Shown here: one piece after another, positions 43,561 through 55,168 of the stretch
Layout of the letters: each line of letters starts with the position of its first letter
How positions within the stretch are numbered: position 1 is the stretch's first letter
DNA from: Sphaerosporella brunnea
Taxonomy: Eukaryota > Ascomycota > Pezizomycetes > Pezizales > Pyronemataceae
NCBI GenBank assembly: GCA_008704415.1
Contig: VXIS01000197.1
Coordinates: 1 to 64,000 of the forward strand
DNA: 64,000 nucleotides
Direction of reading: 5' to 3'
The notes under the pieces: generated by a model
What the model was told of the DNA's origin: nothing
What the model saw: only the letters and a program-made list of their open reading frames with translations
The model's database searches: none
Position numbers and translations under genes: made by a program

Positions 43561-45310
43561 TGGCAAAGAATGGTATTTGGGTAATGTTGCAGTGTAGGTG
43601 GGGAAACCTTGAGGTGCTTGGGCACCTTGGGAAACCCGGAAGTGCTGAAGCACCGTGGAAAACCTTGAGGGACAATGGAAAAATGGGGGGTTTTTATAGT
43701 CATGTTGACTCACTGGAAGTCACTCGGATCGAGCACTGCGGTGGGTGTGCCTAGCAGAAATTCGTTCGACAAATCCTAATTGTCACCAAGAGATTCTTCG
43801 CATCCAGAAGGGCTGAGCTGGCAGGATCCGCTCTGAAATAAAAAAAGAACTCTATTCAGACTTACGAACGGCAGTCACGAACAAAGTTATAACGTAGGTC
43901 ACGCATTTTTGGTCAGATGTTAGTGTACAAAGTCAAGCGTTGCCAACCAGTCACAGGTCATGGGCAACACTAACTTATACCAGCATCCCCAGTTATGTTG
44001 TATAACCAGCCACACAGCCGAGCCCGAACCGCAGCCCTACGGAGCAGGTGATCAAACATTAACCGCATCGCTACCTTCCAACTGGTCTGTTCGCTATCCA
44101 TCATGGGGCTACTTCAATAGCTGTGCTGCTCGTCATCGACAAGAGATAGCTGGTTAACCTTCGCAGACGAATTATCAATGCGCTCATCGCTCCTCTCGGC
44201 GCAGCACGGAACCAGTGGTTCCCACTGTCCGCGCTGCATTGACAGCATAGACCAGAAGAACTCAGTGCGCTACAGGCGGTACAAACGATCAAGCTGAACC
44301 GGCAGTCTGTAAAGGGGACGAAAGAAGGACTCCGCAAGAGCACCAGAACAAGACGCATAAACAGTGTGGAAAGATCGGAATCGGGGAATCTAAGGACGTA
44401 GTGAGGATGAAGAAGGCAAAGTATGCTCCATTGCAGCTGAAACAGAATAGCACGATGAATGAGCAGCTAGTTCGGATACCCGGGCAGGGAGCGCTCTCAG
44501 CTTCCACGTATGGAAATGCAATCCTACTGTTGGACAAGAAAGGGAAGCGAGGGAGCCTTCCACTCCCATGCGAGGCTCTCTCGAAAAGCGGGAGATCAAG
44601 GAGGAGCATCAGATGGAGCAGCTGAAATCCCGCAAGGCAGTCACTAAGGGTCACCCGCCTGAGTGCGTCGTGCGTTTAGAAATTCACCTTGTTCTCTTTT
44701 CGTAACTTGATGTCCCCTTTCCTATGCCTCACGACTTTTCCTTTGTGCCTAGGCGCCGGTTGCGATTGTCCCAAGCGAGGTGTGCTTCGAGTGAAGCGTG
44801 TCCGAATAAACCCTGCACTCCATTAACAGTGTCCGCTCCGAGTGACCCAGTCACGCTCCTGCTAACCCCGTGTAATGTGCAGTCCTTGGGGCCGCCCACC
44901 CCCAAAACTCGAGGAATGTCGAACTAGATAAATACGGTGTGCTGCGGGTGCCTGAAATCCCCCGCCGGCAGATATCCCCTATGAACGTTGCACGTCTTAA
45001 TGGCGTCATGTCAGGAAGCCTCGGACGGCGAGGCTAGCCCCAAAGAATCATGTACCATTGGGAGCATCGGATATCATGGAAAGCTGAGCAAGGGTAACAT
45101 GGATGTCAATATGAACCTGACGGAAGAAGAGAAGGTGCTAACTAGCTATCCTATCCCAACTGACATCGCATTCTGTCCACGCCCAATGCAACCATCGTTG
45201 CGTGCACTACACCTCTAAGTAGCCACCAAAAACCGCCCCCACATGTGCGCAACCAGTATTCGATCCGTTATGAACGACCTGCTTAGTTAGCACAGGAACG
45301 CCGCGTCAGA
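43561..45310. other. No gene supported
   Basis: Short frames near 44280-44640 (TIKLNRQSVKGTKEGLRKST on +) recall the basic tail of a decayed transposase but are too broken to assign. Confidence 0.35.
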
Positions 45311-46483
45311 CTAAGTATTTGCCTTACTCTCTGAAGACGGCTGGGGCTGGTCCAGCTCCACTCCATTCGACTGGTTCGGCAAAGCACGCTTCCCAACCAT
45401 TTGCTGCTCAAACAGATCATGCAGAAACTGGAAAGATATGACGTTCTTGGCATGTTTAATTTCCTCAGGAACCGACACTATGCCGGGAGCCATCTCGGCC
45501 CATGTGAACTCCCATGTACGAGCTGGAGTTGCAGGCCAGACCTCCATTTGGTTGATTATCGGCGGCGGTGGTGAATGGGATTCTTTTCCGGCGGACCCGA
45601 AAACGGAGACGGTGACCGAGTGGAATTTATGAGTTCTTCGGCGCGGGTCGTCGTCGGGTGGGTTGCCAGTTTCGTCGGCCTCCAAGTCCCTGTCGAGCTC
45701 AATCTTCAACCCCTCGATCCCCGCTGGCCGCTCAAAATCCCCAAGAGTACCCCTCTTGTAAGACATGATCTTGGTGCCCGGCTGCTTTCTCGGCCACCTG
45801 TTGATCTTGACCAAGATAGCGTACCGAATTGGCCGGCCGGGTTGCTTCAGCCACATCCTACACTCGTCGTATACTCGCCAAAAGCTATCGCCGATTCCAA
45901 CTTCGATAACCATCAAGGGAGGGCTTTGCAAGCTGGGGATATATAAAGACCCATCCGGCTCTTTTTTTCCTGCGTTTCATTAGCAACTTTTCACCACTGC
46001 TCCGGGACGGTCCATACCTTCGGCCACCAATACCTCCTGTCCTCCCCACGCCTCCATACCCCGCTCGCCCAATGGAAGCATAGCGCCCCAGTAGAAATTT
46101 CCACCCTCGTACAGCTGCCTGCGAATCTCGATCTCCACCTTGTGTGCGGTGACGGTCTGTTCGCGCGGCGCCATGTTGATGATTAGTTGTGACGGCCGGT
46201 TTTGATACCGAAAGATGTATTCGACACTACCGTAGTCCTGGAACAGCTGGAGGGCGTAGGGCGGGAGGGGACGGGGAAGATTGAAGGTCACACGGTAGAC
46301 CGGGAGGAGCCGCGAGGCGTAGGTTTTGAGCCAGCGGTTGATGGAGGCGATGAGTGTGATGACATTTGGAACCTTTGGACGATTGGTACGGGCGGAATCC
46401 TCGTTGGTCGGAGGATGCTCGTTCAGCGGAGGCGAGACGGGCCGGTTGGGCATGGTCTTGGAGGTTCCCGCGCGAGACGTCAT
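45311..46483 (-). CDS. PD-(D/E)XK nuclease-like fungal protein, 2 exons
   Basis: Protein of 374 aa from 46483-46018 and 45969-45311. The 48-bp intron has a TTGCTAATG branch site and closes in phase. The joined exons read EVLVAEGKKEPDGSLYIPSL then PPLMVIEVGIGDSFWRVYDE and RYAILVKINRW. The order EPDG ... VIEVG ... ILVKI matches the PD...ExG...xxK core of a PD-(D/E)XK-fold family common as uncharacterised proteins in filamentous fungi. The N-terminus has a Ser/Pro tail, then a substrate-side domain (VITLIASINRWLKTYASRLL). Whether it cuts DNA is unknown; many fungal relatives have no tested activity. The C-terminus is Ser/Gln-rich. Confidence 0.7.
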
Positions 46484-47920
46484 GCTGATCGATGGTTAGG
46501 ATGGTGGGTTGCGAAGGGTTGGGGAATTTTCATTGGGCGAATGTGATGTGAGGCGTACTCATCCTACTTGTGACCCGCCAAATGTGTAAACCCGCTCCCT
46601 AAATATCAACTCCACTCTGCTTATCACCAAAGATCAACCGCCTCTACCCGCTTCTGCCGCACCCAGTACTAACTGGCGGCTAGCCGCTTAGGCCTCCTAG
46701 GTCGGGTTCACGACCACAGGCCAGCCTAGAATGATAGATCATGTTTCATGAATACCGGGGTTCCTTCACGACGTTCGCCCCTAATGCCTGTCACACCAAC
46801 TTGGCCGGTTGACAATGTTGGACAGGCAGTGGAAAGTCACCATTGAAAGCAGCCATATTGAGGGAATCTGTACTGCTAACATGAGAAGTTCATGGCCTTC
46901 ACTAATGGGTTCTGAATATAGGTTTGTAAATGCTTGAATGACTAATAGTGAGGCTGCACAGCATCAGTTGGCATGTCTTTGCGCACCTCACGACTCCATT
47001 GGGCAGGGATCTCTTGCACCACAATCCGTGTACACCGCTTTACGACCGCTTGGTTCGAGACACGAGAGAGAGACGAGAAGAATGCGGCGCAGGGCCAAGC
47101 AAGACTTGCATTTTGTCTCGAAAAACAGCCAAACAACAAAGCAAACAAGATCCAAGACGTTGCTATCACTTTTTTCATCTCACGCTGGATAGTCACACGG
47201 AGCAAGACGCGGGTCTGCGACGCACCAATATTGACAACGGGCAATCAGCATTCTGGGCGTAATGCTACAAAACAATTTGTTCGTAATGCAAACAGCAGGA
47301 GACAAATCTTACAAGAATCAAATGATGTTCTGCCACTAAGAGTTCCCGACGGTTGCAGGATCCCTTCGGCTTAGGGACGCATCACGGCTGATATCGATCG
47401 ATATGGAAATCCGAGAAAGCATGATAAACTTCATCTCTCAGTAAAACTACCCCGGCAGAACCACGCCATAGGCGTATACCTGCTTCTATTCCAGCCACTC
47501 TGACTTATGGTGCCTAAGACGGTCCCGGCTGCGGTTCCGAGTGTGACTGCGCCGACGGCAGTTCCTATAGTAAAGGTGAAAACCTCTGCTAAAATTCAGA
47601 GCTGCGAGTGCTTTCCGCAATCTGGTGGTGTTCTTATGCTGTCTCAGCTGTATTGCCGAAGGCGGGGGAGGGAGGGGAGTGCGCTTCACCACATATCACT
47701 CGGATATCCAGAGACAGCGTCTCTAATGGGGGTTTCTGCACACAATCTGCAGAAATGGAAGCCTGTTTCGCTTGCGCATTGGGACACGCACAGCCCTGTT
47801 GGTGACCTTCTATGTGGAGTCTCGAGCGCTCATTTATAATCGAATACCGGAGAACGGAGCTTCAAGAGACGTTTCGAAATTACATTATGCGTAAAATCGT
47901 ACTACGCAGCGGCGGGACTG
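46484..47920. other. No gene seen
   Basis: Contains the promoter of the 46483 gene. Short frames around 46940-47370 exist on both strands with no recognisable product. Confidence 0.4.
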
Positions 47921-48115
47921 TTGCCAGGCTAAACGGCACTTCAACGTTCAGTCCAGACTGAATGCCAGACTCAACAGCACTTTAAAAACGACGAGTATGT
48001 ATACCTCCAATCCCCCCCCCTCTCCTTTCTCCTCGACTCCGACCGAATCCCTTTTCCCATCCGACCATACCACCACCAAACACGAAAATGCCGAGATCCG
48101 CCCGCAAGTCGATCC
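47921..48115 (+). repeat. Promoter/5' segment shared with 42810-43007
   Basis: Source or sister copy of the duplicated 5' end. It contains CTTTAAAAACGACGAG as a TATA-like element about 90 bp before the ATG at 48088, and a C8 run in the leader. Confidence 0.8.
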
Positions 48116-48612
48116 TCAAGAAAGCCAACCAACCTCTGACCCGCAGGAGGGTCAAGTTTTCCTCCACCGCCCACCACATCAGGCAGCGAAAAGACAAGTA
48201 CGTCTACTACATTGACGAGCTGCCAGCGGCCCTCCAGAGCCTCGATGGAGAGCCATGTGCTCTCCACGATGTGGCGTTCGATCTCAAGTCCCGGTACAAC
48301 CAGTTGCCTAAGGGTGTGATCATCAAGATCACCGTCGAGCTCCCGAGGAGCTTAGAATACGTGCGCTGGCCCCAGGCGCTGATTTTGCAGGCTGTGGGGG
48401 TAGAGGAGGGTGCGGAGGAGGAGGGGGACGACCACGACGACGACTACGGATACCACTACTACGGCTACGACGATAACGAGGAGGAGTTTAAAATGCAGCA
48501 AAGCAACGACACCGAGGTCGAGGGGAAGGAGGAGGAGGTGGAGCAGCAGGTGGAGGACAGTGAGGAGGAGGCGGAGGAAGAGGAGAGTGGGGAGGGCGTC
48601 GACCTTGTGTAG
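48088..48612 (+). CDS. Orphan-family protein with acidic tail, 174 aa
   Basis: Intronless frame. The N-terminus is very basic (MPRSARKSILKKANQPLTRR, RVKFSSTAHHIRQRKDKYVY). A middle domain follows with YIDELPAALQSLDGEPCALH, DVAFDLKSRYNQLPKGVIIK and ITVELPRSLEYVRWPQ. The last ~65 residues are a Glu/Asp tail broken by a YGYHYYGYDD patch. Basic head plus acidic tail suggests a nuclear or histone/nucleic-acid-interacting role, which is inference only. No known domain recognised. A decayed full copy (32030-32506) and a 5' fragment (42810-43007) show that the family duplicates locally. A T-rich tract follows the stop. Confidence 0.7.
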   Translation: MPRSARKSILKKANQPLTRRRVKFSSTAHHIRQRKDKYVYYIDELPAALQSLDGEPCALHDVAFDLKSRYNQLPKGVIIKITVELPRSLEYVRWPQALILQAVGVEEGAEEEGDDHDDDYGYHYYGYDDNEEEFKMQQSNDTEVEGKEEEVEQQVEDSEEEAEEEESGEGVDLV

Positions 48613-50610
48613 AGGTTTTTGTTTTGTCTTCTTCTTCTTTTTTTTTTTAGATTCATATTGTTTGTTTTCCTCACCTTTTATCCGTTCTTCGGTGCCTTCA
48701 CGTTATTGAAAAAATAGCAACACATGCATGGATCGTTTCTTAATATTCGGCGTACTTTATGACAATGATATCCTCAGCCGCGAGAACAATTGAATGTAAG
48801 ACGCTCGAGAGCCATTTCGACGAAACCAAGAGTTAACAAAAGAACTGGAAACTCCCAAGAAGGCCAGACCCCGGCTGAAAACGACACTCATGATCGCTGA
48901 GGTACTTCTTGAAACCACGACTGGGTTGCTAGAAAAATACTGGCTAGCTACTAGGCGGCAACGTCAACATCCTCGCCTGACACCATCGCAAGTATGGCAA
49001 TCCAGATGGAGACAAACACAAGATAGCTTAGAACAAGGCCCAGTAACCCAGCCCATTGCGGTGCATGCTGTTTCGTTCGAAGTGACGACCCCGACGACGA
49101 CATCAACCATCCTTTCTCATTGTCCCAGTTTTAGCTGCTCCAGAAAGAAGCACCGCCTATCAACACCACCGTTAGTCTCGTATATCTTCATCGGACTCAC
49201 ACGACAGGATAAGAGGCTGATTGGTACGGTGGTAAAGAGAGGTCCTGGATTCTCTAGCCTCTGATGCTGCGTCTCAAACTCTGCAGTCCTGCGTCCACAA
49301 CCGCGAGCCTGGTACAAAGACAAACGTTCTACAAAATGTGCTGAACCCTTCACCGAAGAAGGTGCGAACAGGTTGGAAGGTGCTGAGATGTTTAAGCATC
49401 ACTTCTTTGAAGCTTCGTAATTAGGTTAAAACTGATTGAAACCTGCAACGTGCTGTGATCACAAAGTTTGGCCCACGTCGACCCAATCAAATTTTGTGTA
49501 GTTCCGGCTACTCCGATGCAGGACTAACAAGCTAGCCCACCCGGTGTTCCGGAAGTCAGAACGCAGTGGGCAACAAGCGACGCTATACTGTTGAAAATCA
49601 GGTTGTCCCCAAACCGCCGTGGGCGATTGCAGATACCGGTTTTTGTAGTGATCCTAACTCGCAGCATGCCACAGAATCACTCCGTCGTGACGCTTGACAA
49701 CAACCGAAGTGATAGTACAGTGCGCACTTTCGCTCAACGATGTAGGTGATACGTAGTGAAGCACTGGCGCACGACCTCTGTGATCGCTCCTACATTTCGG
49801 CCGTCTTTAAGGTATCCAGGTGGCACAATCATTTCAATTTATCCCCTGCTCAATGAGCAATGAGCAATGTGTGGAACACTGCCTTTCTTGTCGACTAGAC
49901 AGTCCCACAGCGACAGAGGCCCCGGCGATCGTAACCCCTTCATCAAGCTCTGGCCGTTCTCTCAGAGCTGCCTCATCATCTGCGTTGTCGCATCCGTCGG
50001 CCTTGTTGAGCTCTACAGTGCCATCACACAAAGGCCAATGCTGACGATCCGGTCACCCAGTCCGTCGAGCACCGAAGCGGGCGACTGTTTTTCCGTGTCT
50101 AACAGTGTGATAGAGCCGTTCCACCAAGAATAGGAGAAGACGAGGGATGAAAAGGTCAGTGTGCCATCAAGGAGCAGTGTTCGTCGGGTTGAAGAAGGGA
50201 GATGGAAAGAGGGAGCAGATGTGCGGGTGGCTTCGCCTTGATGGCAGTGGTGCAGGCTTCTGACTTCATTGAGGTGTTTTCAATCTTCGTGCCGTCCGTT
50301 ACGGTGTGTAGGGCTGGGATTTTTAGCCATGTATGGAGATATTGAACAGGATATGAATCATTTCGTGGCATGACAATGCAAGTGAAGAAATGCCAATGCT
50401 GGAGAATTTAGAAGAGCAGCGAATCACTGCGACAAACAACTTGAAAGGTGACAAAACATTACAAATTCGATTTTTTGCAGTGATGCGTGTAGCTAGATTA
50501 TGCCTAAATTTTCTACCACCACATAGCCCCATATGTTTCCCTTTTTCACCCTACAATCCCAAGAACCATTTTTGTTTTTTTTTCAATCCTGCCAAGTGCA
50601 GTGCAGAATC
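48613..50610. other. Gene-poor; one weak coding-like stretch
   Basis: On the - strand, about 50275-50013 holds an open ~85-codon frame without ATG (TLTFSSLVFSYSWWNGSITL, then SVLDGLGDRIVSIGLCVMAL) that looks coding and hydrophobic. It could be an exon of an unrecognised gene. Nothing else seen. Confidence 0.3.
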
Positions 50611-52547
50611 CTACAACTCCTTACTCTTGAGCAACACCTTGAACCGTCCACGGGGAGCCACAGCAAGCTGATCAATCATCTCCATGTCCTTCGCTGTAGT
50701 CTGGTAAGGCTCAATCTCGAACCTGGTGACCAACTCCGCAAGCAGCAGGTACATCTCGCGATACGCCAAGTTGATGCCTAAGCAGATGCGCTCACCCTTT
50801 CCGAAGCTGAGTAGCCACTTCTCGAGCGCTTTGCCGGGGGCACCAATCCAGCGCTCGGGACGGAACAAGTGAGGCTCGACGAAGAGATCCGGGTCGGTGT
50901 GGTAGCTGATGAAAGCAGTGCTGAGACGGGTGCCGGCTGGGAGGAAGGTACCTGAGCATGCTGTTAGTGGAGGAAAGTTGGAAGTGGCCACAGGGGAGGG
51001 AGGAACAAACCGGTAGATGGAACGGTGATACCGCCAGCAGGAACGAGACGGGGAGTCCGTCCGATGGCACCGTAGTAGCAGCGCAGCATTTCCTTGATGA
51101 AAGCACTCTGTACACATCGTGAGCGTTGGCCTTGTGCATTTCGCCAGGAAAAGGACGTACGAGATATGGCAACTGCTCAACCTCCGCCACAATGAACCTT
51201 CCATCGCTACCCCTCACGAGCGTGCGAACATCTGCTGTCACCTTCTTCCTGGTGTCGGGATCTATACACAGCCTCCAGATGGAAAACAACACCATGTGAG
51301 CCGTGGTATCAGTTCCGCCAGCGAAGAGCATCATAGCTTCGTCCAGCAAGTCGTCGAAGCCCAGAGTCGGAAAGTTCTTGCTATGGTCAGGGTTGAGAAG
51401 CGCGTCCAGGATGTATTTCGGCTTGCTGTTGACCTTCTGAGAATTTCCCGCATTCAGAGCCAGCGCGTGTTCGACGGTCTCGACAGCGGCCTAGAACTGA
51501 TGTCAGCTATGAATTTTGAACAAGACTGAGCCAAACACACGCGACGAGTGACACTGTAGCCTCCTAAGTTCAACTTCGGAAAGGTTTTGTGAAGGCGGAG
51601 GACAACTTTCTTAAGCCACGGGAACTCGATCGAGTAAGGACTGCCAGCAGTGAGCCACCTCACGCTCTGCAGCTTCGCACTATCCATGCCAGGCTCTGAA
51701 AGGAAGCCCCAAGCCTTGCCGCAGGTGTATTCAGTGATGATGTCGACGGTGAGACAGTACAAAGCACCATCCATGGGAAGCACTTTGTTGCTATCGGCGA
51801 ATTCTTGCAAACGGTTGATGAACTTCTCGATCATTGGGTAAATCACGGAATTCGTGGCTGTGTTGATGGACTGTTTCGAGAACATTGGGTTCAGCAGGTT
51901 ACGGCGTGGACGCCACTGCGATGGTTAGCGAATGTAATGGAAGGCATAAAATAAGAGGGAGAAACAGTGAAACGTAAGGTTTGTGGTCCACAAGGGAATG
52001 TAATGGTTACCTCCGAGTAATCGTACAGCAAGCCACTGCTACGAGGGATACCAAAGGCGTCCCAGAACTTGGCGTCCTTCTTGAAGGCGAATTTGTGAGC
52101 GTAGAAACTAGGTAGGATCAGTACACTCTGTTGTTCCATGTTTTTGATGATGCTCACCTCTGAATTACATCTACGTCGTGCACATCGACTTCCTAAAGTT
52201 GTTTCAGCCTTCCATCCCGTGTGCACAGTGACGAGTTGGCTTACATCAGGACTGAACCTCACGACACGACCTACAATGTATTAGTACGTTATCGTGCAAG
52301 TTGAAATGTAGAACGTACCATATTTCTCGTGCAAGCCAGGAAGAATGTACGGAACGAATTGTCCCTTGTTGAATGCATTGTGGTAAAAATGGTACAAGTG
52401 AGTCGCAGCAGCAATTTTAGGACCAGGAACGTGGGCGAGTGGGTGAAACCAAATCCGGTAGACAATCTTGATGATCCAGTAGATGAGAAACGATCCAAAG
52501 AGGAGCATCCAGCTGGGAAGTGAGGTAACAAGAGTGAGCAACAACAT
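50611..52547 (-). CDS. Microsomal cytochrome P450, 8 exons
   Basis: Protein of 509 aa. Exons are 52547-52319, 52270-52245, 52192-52158, 52107-52011, 51915-51541, 51490-51161, 51107-51011 and 50951-50611. All seven introns (48-95 bp) close in phase. The N-terminal anchor (PSWMLLFGSFLIYWIIKIVY) is followed by HPLAHVPGPK, the proline-rich hinge. WRPRRNLLNPMFS is the C-helix region (W-x-x-x-R). The I-helix is MLFAGGTDTTAHM, the K-helix ExxR is KEMLR, the PERF-type motif is FRPERW, and the haem loop is FGKGERICLG. All catalytic landmarks are present. Fungal class II P450s of this shape hydroxylate or epoxidise terpenoid and other metabolites with a CPR partner at the ER. No biosynthetic backbone gene is nearby, so the substrate is unknown. 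Confidence 0.95.
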
Positions 52548-52613
52548 TGCTAGTTAGAATCTTGCTGTGGTCGTTAGTAGTGTCGCACATAGACAGAAGG
52601 GATTGCCCGATGG

Positions 52614-52621
52614 GATTTATA
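52614..52621 (-). promoter_or_regulatory. Probable TATA box of the P450 gene
   Basis: TATAAATC on the - strand about 67-74 bp upstream of the P450 ATG, followed by CCATCGGG and a pyrimidine-rich leader. Position and sequence fit a TATA element. Confidence 0.55.
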
Positions 52622-54460
52622 GGAAAGGCTTTGGGGGGGGGGGGGTTGCTGCGATTGTGCATTGAAATACCTTTTTAATGTTCAAACTTCCTGGGGGTGA
52701 AAGGGTATGTGATAAAGGATGAAGATGTCGTTATGATCCAGCTTGCGCCCCCTTGCTGGCCTCTTAGTAATTAGGTGGATAGGAAGAAGGGAAGGAAGGG
52801 ATCGGCGGCGAGCGGCGTAGTTTAAATGATTGCAGGCACGTGAATTACTGACAATTTTTACTCTTCTTCCCCTTCCAACTCCACATCACACACCAATCAC
52901 AAGTATCCACCCCACCCAAAACCACATCAAGGTAGCCGCGGCACAGTCGCCCTGGAATCATGCGCAGCGGGCGAGGAACGGTGGTTCAGCCCATTACGGA
53001 CTCGAAAAATGATCATACTACGCATTTGCTTAATATTCTGTACGCTTCGCCAGGAGAATTTTCGTGCTTACTTTCCCATTGTTTTTCTTTGGCATCTCTC
53101 CTATTGGGACGAGTGGCAGATTTTTCTCGGCGATGAAGCAACCACACTGAAGTACCCACAACACCATTTGGCAGCAGTGATTCCATATAGTGAGGCTTTG
53201 AGACAATAGACCACTTGAGCGTTCACTACTTTTGTGTGTACCCCCCGCAGTGTTAAAAGCGCCGAATATACCTACATCAAGCTAAATTCTTACATAATGA
53301 AGGTGAATTGGCCCACCACCGTTATTATATAAGATCTTTCCACATAACGATGGTGGTAAAAAAAAAAAGAGGGTCTGTGAAACCATTGGGCAACCATTGC
53401 CGAATTGTTGGAATTGTCCTAAAGGTTTTGGTAACTCGTACTATATTGATACCGTTTTAATTAGACAAGCGTCGATGCTCACAAAATGTTTTGAACCTTT
53501 TGAACATGGTAACTCTCAGGGGTTTCGAAAACGTTTTTTCAAACGTTTTTGCAGCCTTTTTGGACCACTACGGATCGGCGATCGCTCGAGGCTAGAGCCT
53601 GACGTCATGCCGATGGGGAGTGCTTGTGTGGGAGCGATGGCGGTGTATGAAAGCTTGGAGGCACATTCGTGGGTCTTGATTCGCACAATCGTCAACGAGA
53701 AGAATGCAATGCGGTGCATAAAGAAGAGGAATTAGAGCAACAGACGGAGGAAGACGCTATACTGGGGTACGGCTTGCTCAATATCCTTTTTACGGTTCAT
53801 TCCGTAAACCTGCCGATTCGCGCGCATACTCAGTGAAACCCATTCGGCGATCCCGACTGGGATAAGCTAACTCCTCCTTCCTGCCCGTCGAGAGGTTGAG
53901 AGGATTTGTATGGTACCAACAGCGAGTGGCGGTGTACAAGCGGGGGGGGGGGGGGGAAGCAATGAGTAAGTAGCTCTTGCCTGCTGCTATTGGACCGAAT
54001 GGAACAATTGCCTATCCGCTGGATTGGAAGTTTCGACCTGATTTTTGGCGTTCTATCGCCGCCAAATAGACCGTTGCTATAGTTGGGGGCCCCCACCCCC
54101 TTTTCTGTTTATTGGATGTATACAGCACGCATAAATGGTTGTTTGTTGCATAGAAAATCGATCTATTCGGCCGCTACAGAGCGACATGAAGTCACCCATG
54201 ACATGATTCCATCTGGGCACGGTTATACACGATGGAATCTGTATAGATGGAAACCAAAATTTGCGTCACACCTCCTCATATACTAACGGTGAGTCAGGCA
54301 AGCATTTGGATTTGCGCGGTCTCCGGATATTGGTTTTGGCTGTGTTTCTTTGCGTCTGCTTTCTCCTTTTCGTTTCTTGACCATTCATCCGGAGTGCTTT
54401 TAAGTGGGAAAAATGTTATTATCAAACAAAAAAAAAACAAAAAAACCCTTCTCCACCACC
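52622..54460. other. No gene seen
   Basis: G-runs lie at 52632-52646 and 53941-53956, and an A-run near 53358. The 53397-53735 frame is unconvincing. Nothing else recognised. Confidence 0.4.
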
Positions 54461-55168
54461 TCAAATCGCCTCTCTCCTCCGCTTCCTCGCCTCCACCTTC
54501 TTGATGCCCTCCTCACGCCTCTTTCTCTTCCTCATCACCAGCCTCTCCTCCGCCTCCCGCACGGCATTCTCCAGCCACTCGCGATCATACTTTGTGTCGT
54601 GGGGAGCGTAGTCGAAAGGCAGGAGGATGCGGATCTCCCCGAATTGGTCCTGAACCCTGGCATTTATCTCCAGTAATCGCTGGAGCCTTTTGATGTCCGG
54701 AGTGTGGTTCCCGTACTCGGCCACCGAGTGGAACGACCGGGGGCCGACTATTGCACTTGGATCGCGCCAAGGTCGTGGGCGTGGAGTCGGGAGACGCGGA
54801 GGCGTCGGCTGGATGGGGCCGCCAAAAATGGACTCCCACTTGGGCTTTTTGGGCGGCGATCCTGAAGGTGAGGTGGAGTCGTCGTCGTGACGACGCTTTT
54901 CGCTGCGTGTCGAGGTGTCGAGGCCAGAGAGCGTGTCGTGTTCGCCATTTTTGCCTGGTGTGGAGAGGTGCTCGGTGGGGGAGGAGGGATCGGTAGGAGT
55001 GGAGACGGCGGTAAAGTACTTCGGCGAGCCGGTGCAGGAGCCCACAGTCGAGGAAGGGTAAAGAGTAGAAGTTGGAGAAGTGGTATCAGCAAACGCGAGG
55101 GAGGGATTGCTGGGATCCCATGCGAACATGCGCGTGATGGATGCAAAGATGCCGATGAAAGCTGGCAT
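54461..55168 (-). CDS. Hypothetical basic, probably nuclear protein, 235 aa
   Basis: Intronless frame from ATG 55168 (MPAFIGIFASITRMFAWDPS). The first ~90 residues are Ser/Thr/Pro-rich. Then come RSEKRRHDDD and SPPKKPKWE (monopartite NLS type), a Pro-rich stretch, and a compact region around SFHSVAEYGNHTPDIKRLQR and LLEINARVQDQFGEIRILLP. The end is a long charged helix with RKRKRREE and ARKRRREAI. No domain recognised. Composition points to a nuclear protein. The - strand promoter area to 55280 is free of other genes. Confidence 0.65.
   Translation of the reverse strand: MPAFIGIFASITRMFAWDPSNPSLAFADTTSPTSTLYPSSTVGSCTGSPKYFTAVSTPTDPSSPTEHLSTPGKNGEHDTLSGLDTSTRSEKRRHDDDSTSPSGSPPKKPKWESIFGGPIQPTPPRLPTPRPRPWRDPSAIVGPRSFHSVAEYGNHTPDIKRLQRLLEINARVQDQFGEIRILLPFDYAPHDTKYDREWLENAVREAEERLVMRKRKRREEGIKKVEARKRRREAI

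Noticed and set aside
44280..44640. Pogo-like transposase C-terminus
   Set aside because: Only a short basic stretch is suggestive. Frames are broken and no catalytic motif is seen.
17477..52547. Secondary-metabolite cluster (MBOAT, tyrosinase, P450)
   Set aside because: The three genes are 3-27 kb apart, separated by repeats and unrelated genes, and no polyketide, peptide or terpene backbone gene is present.
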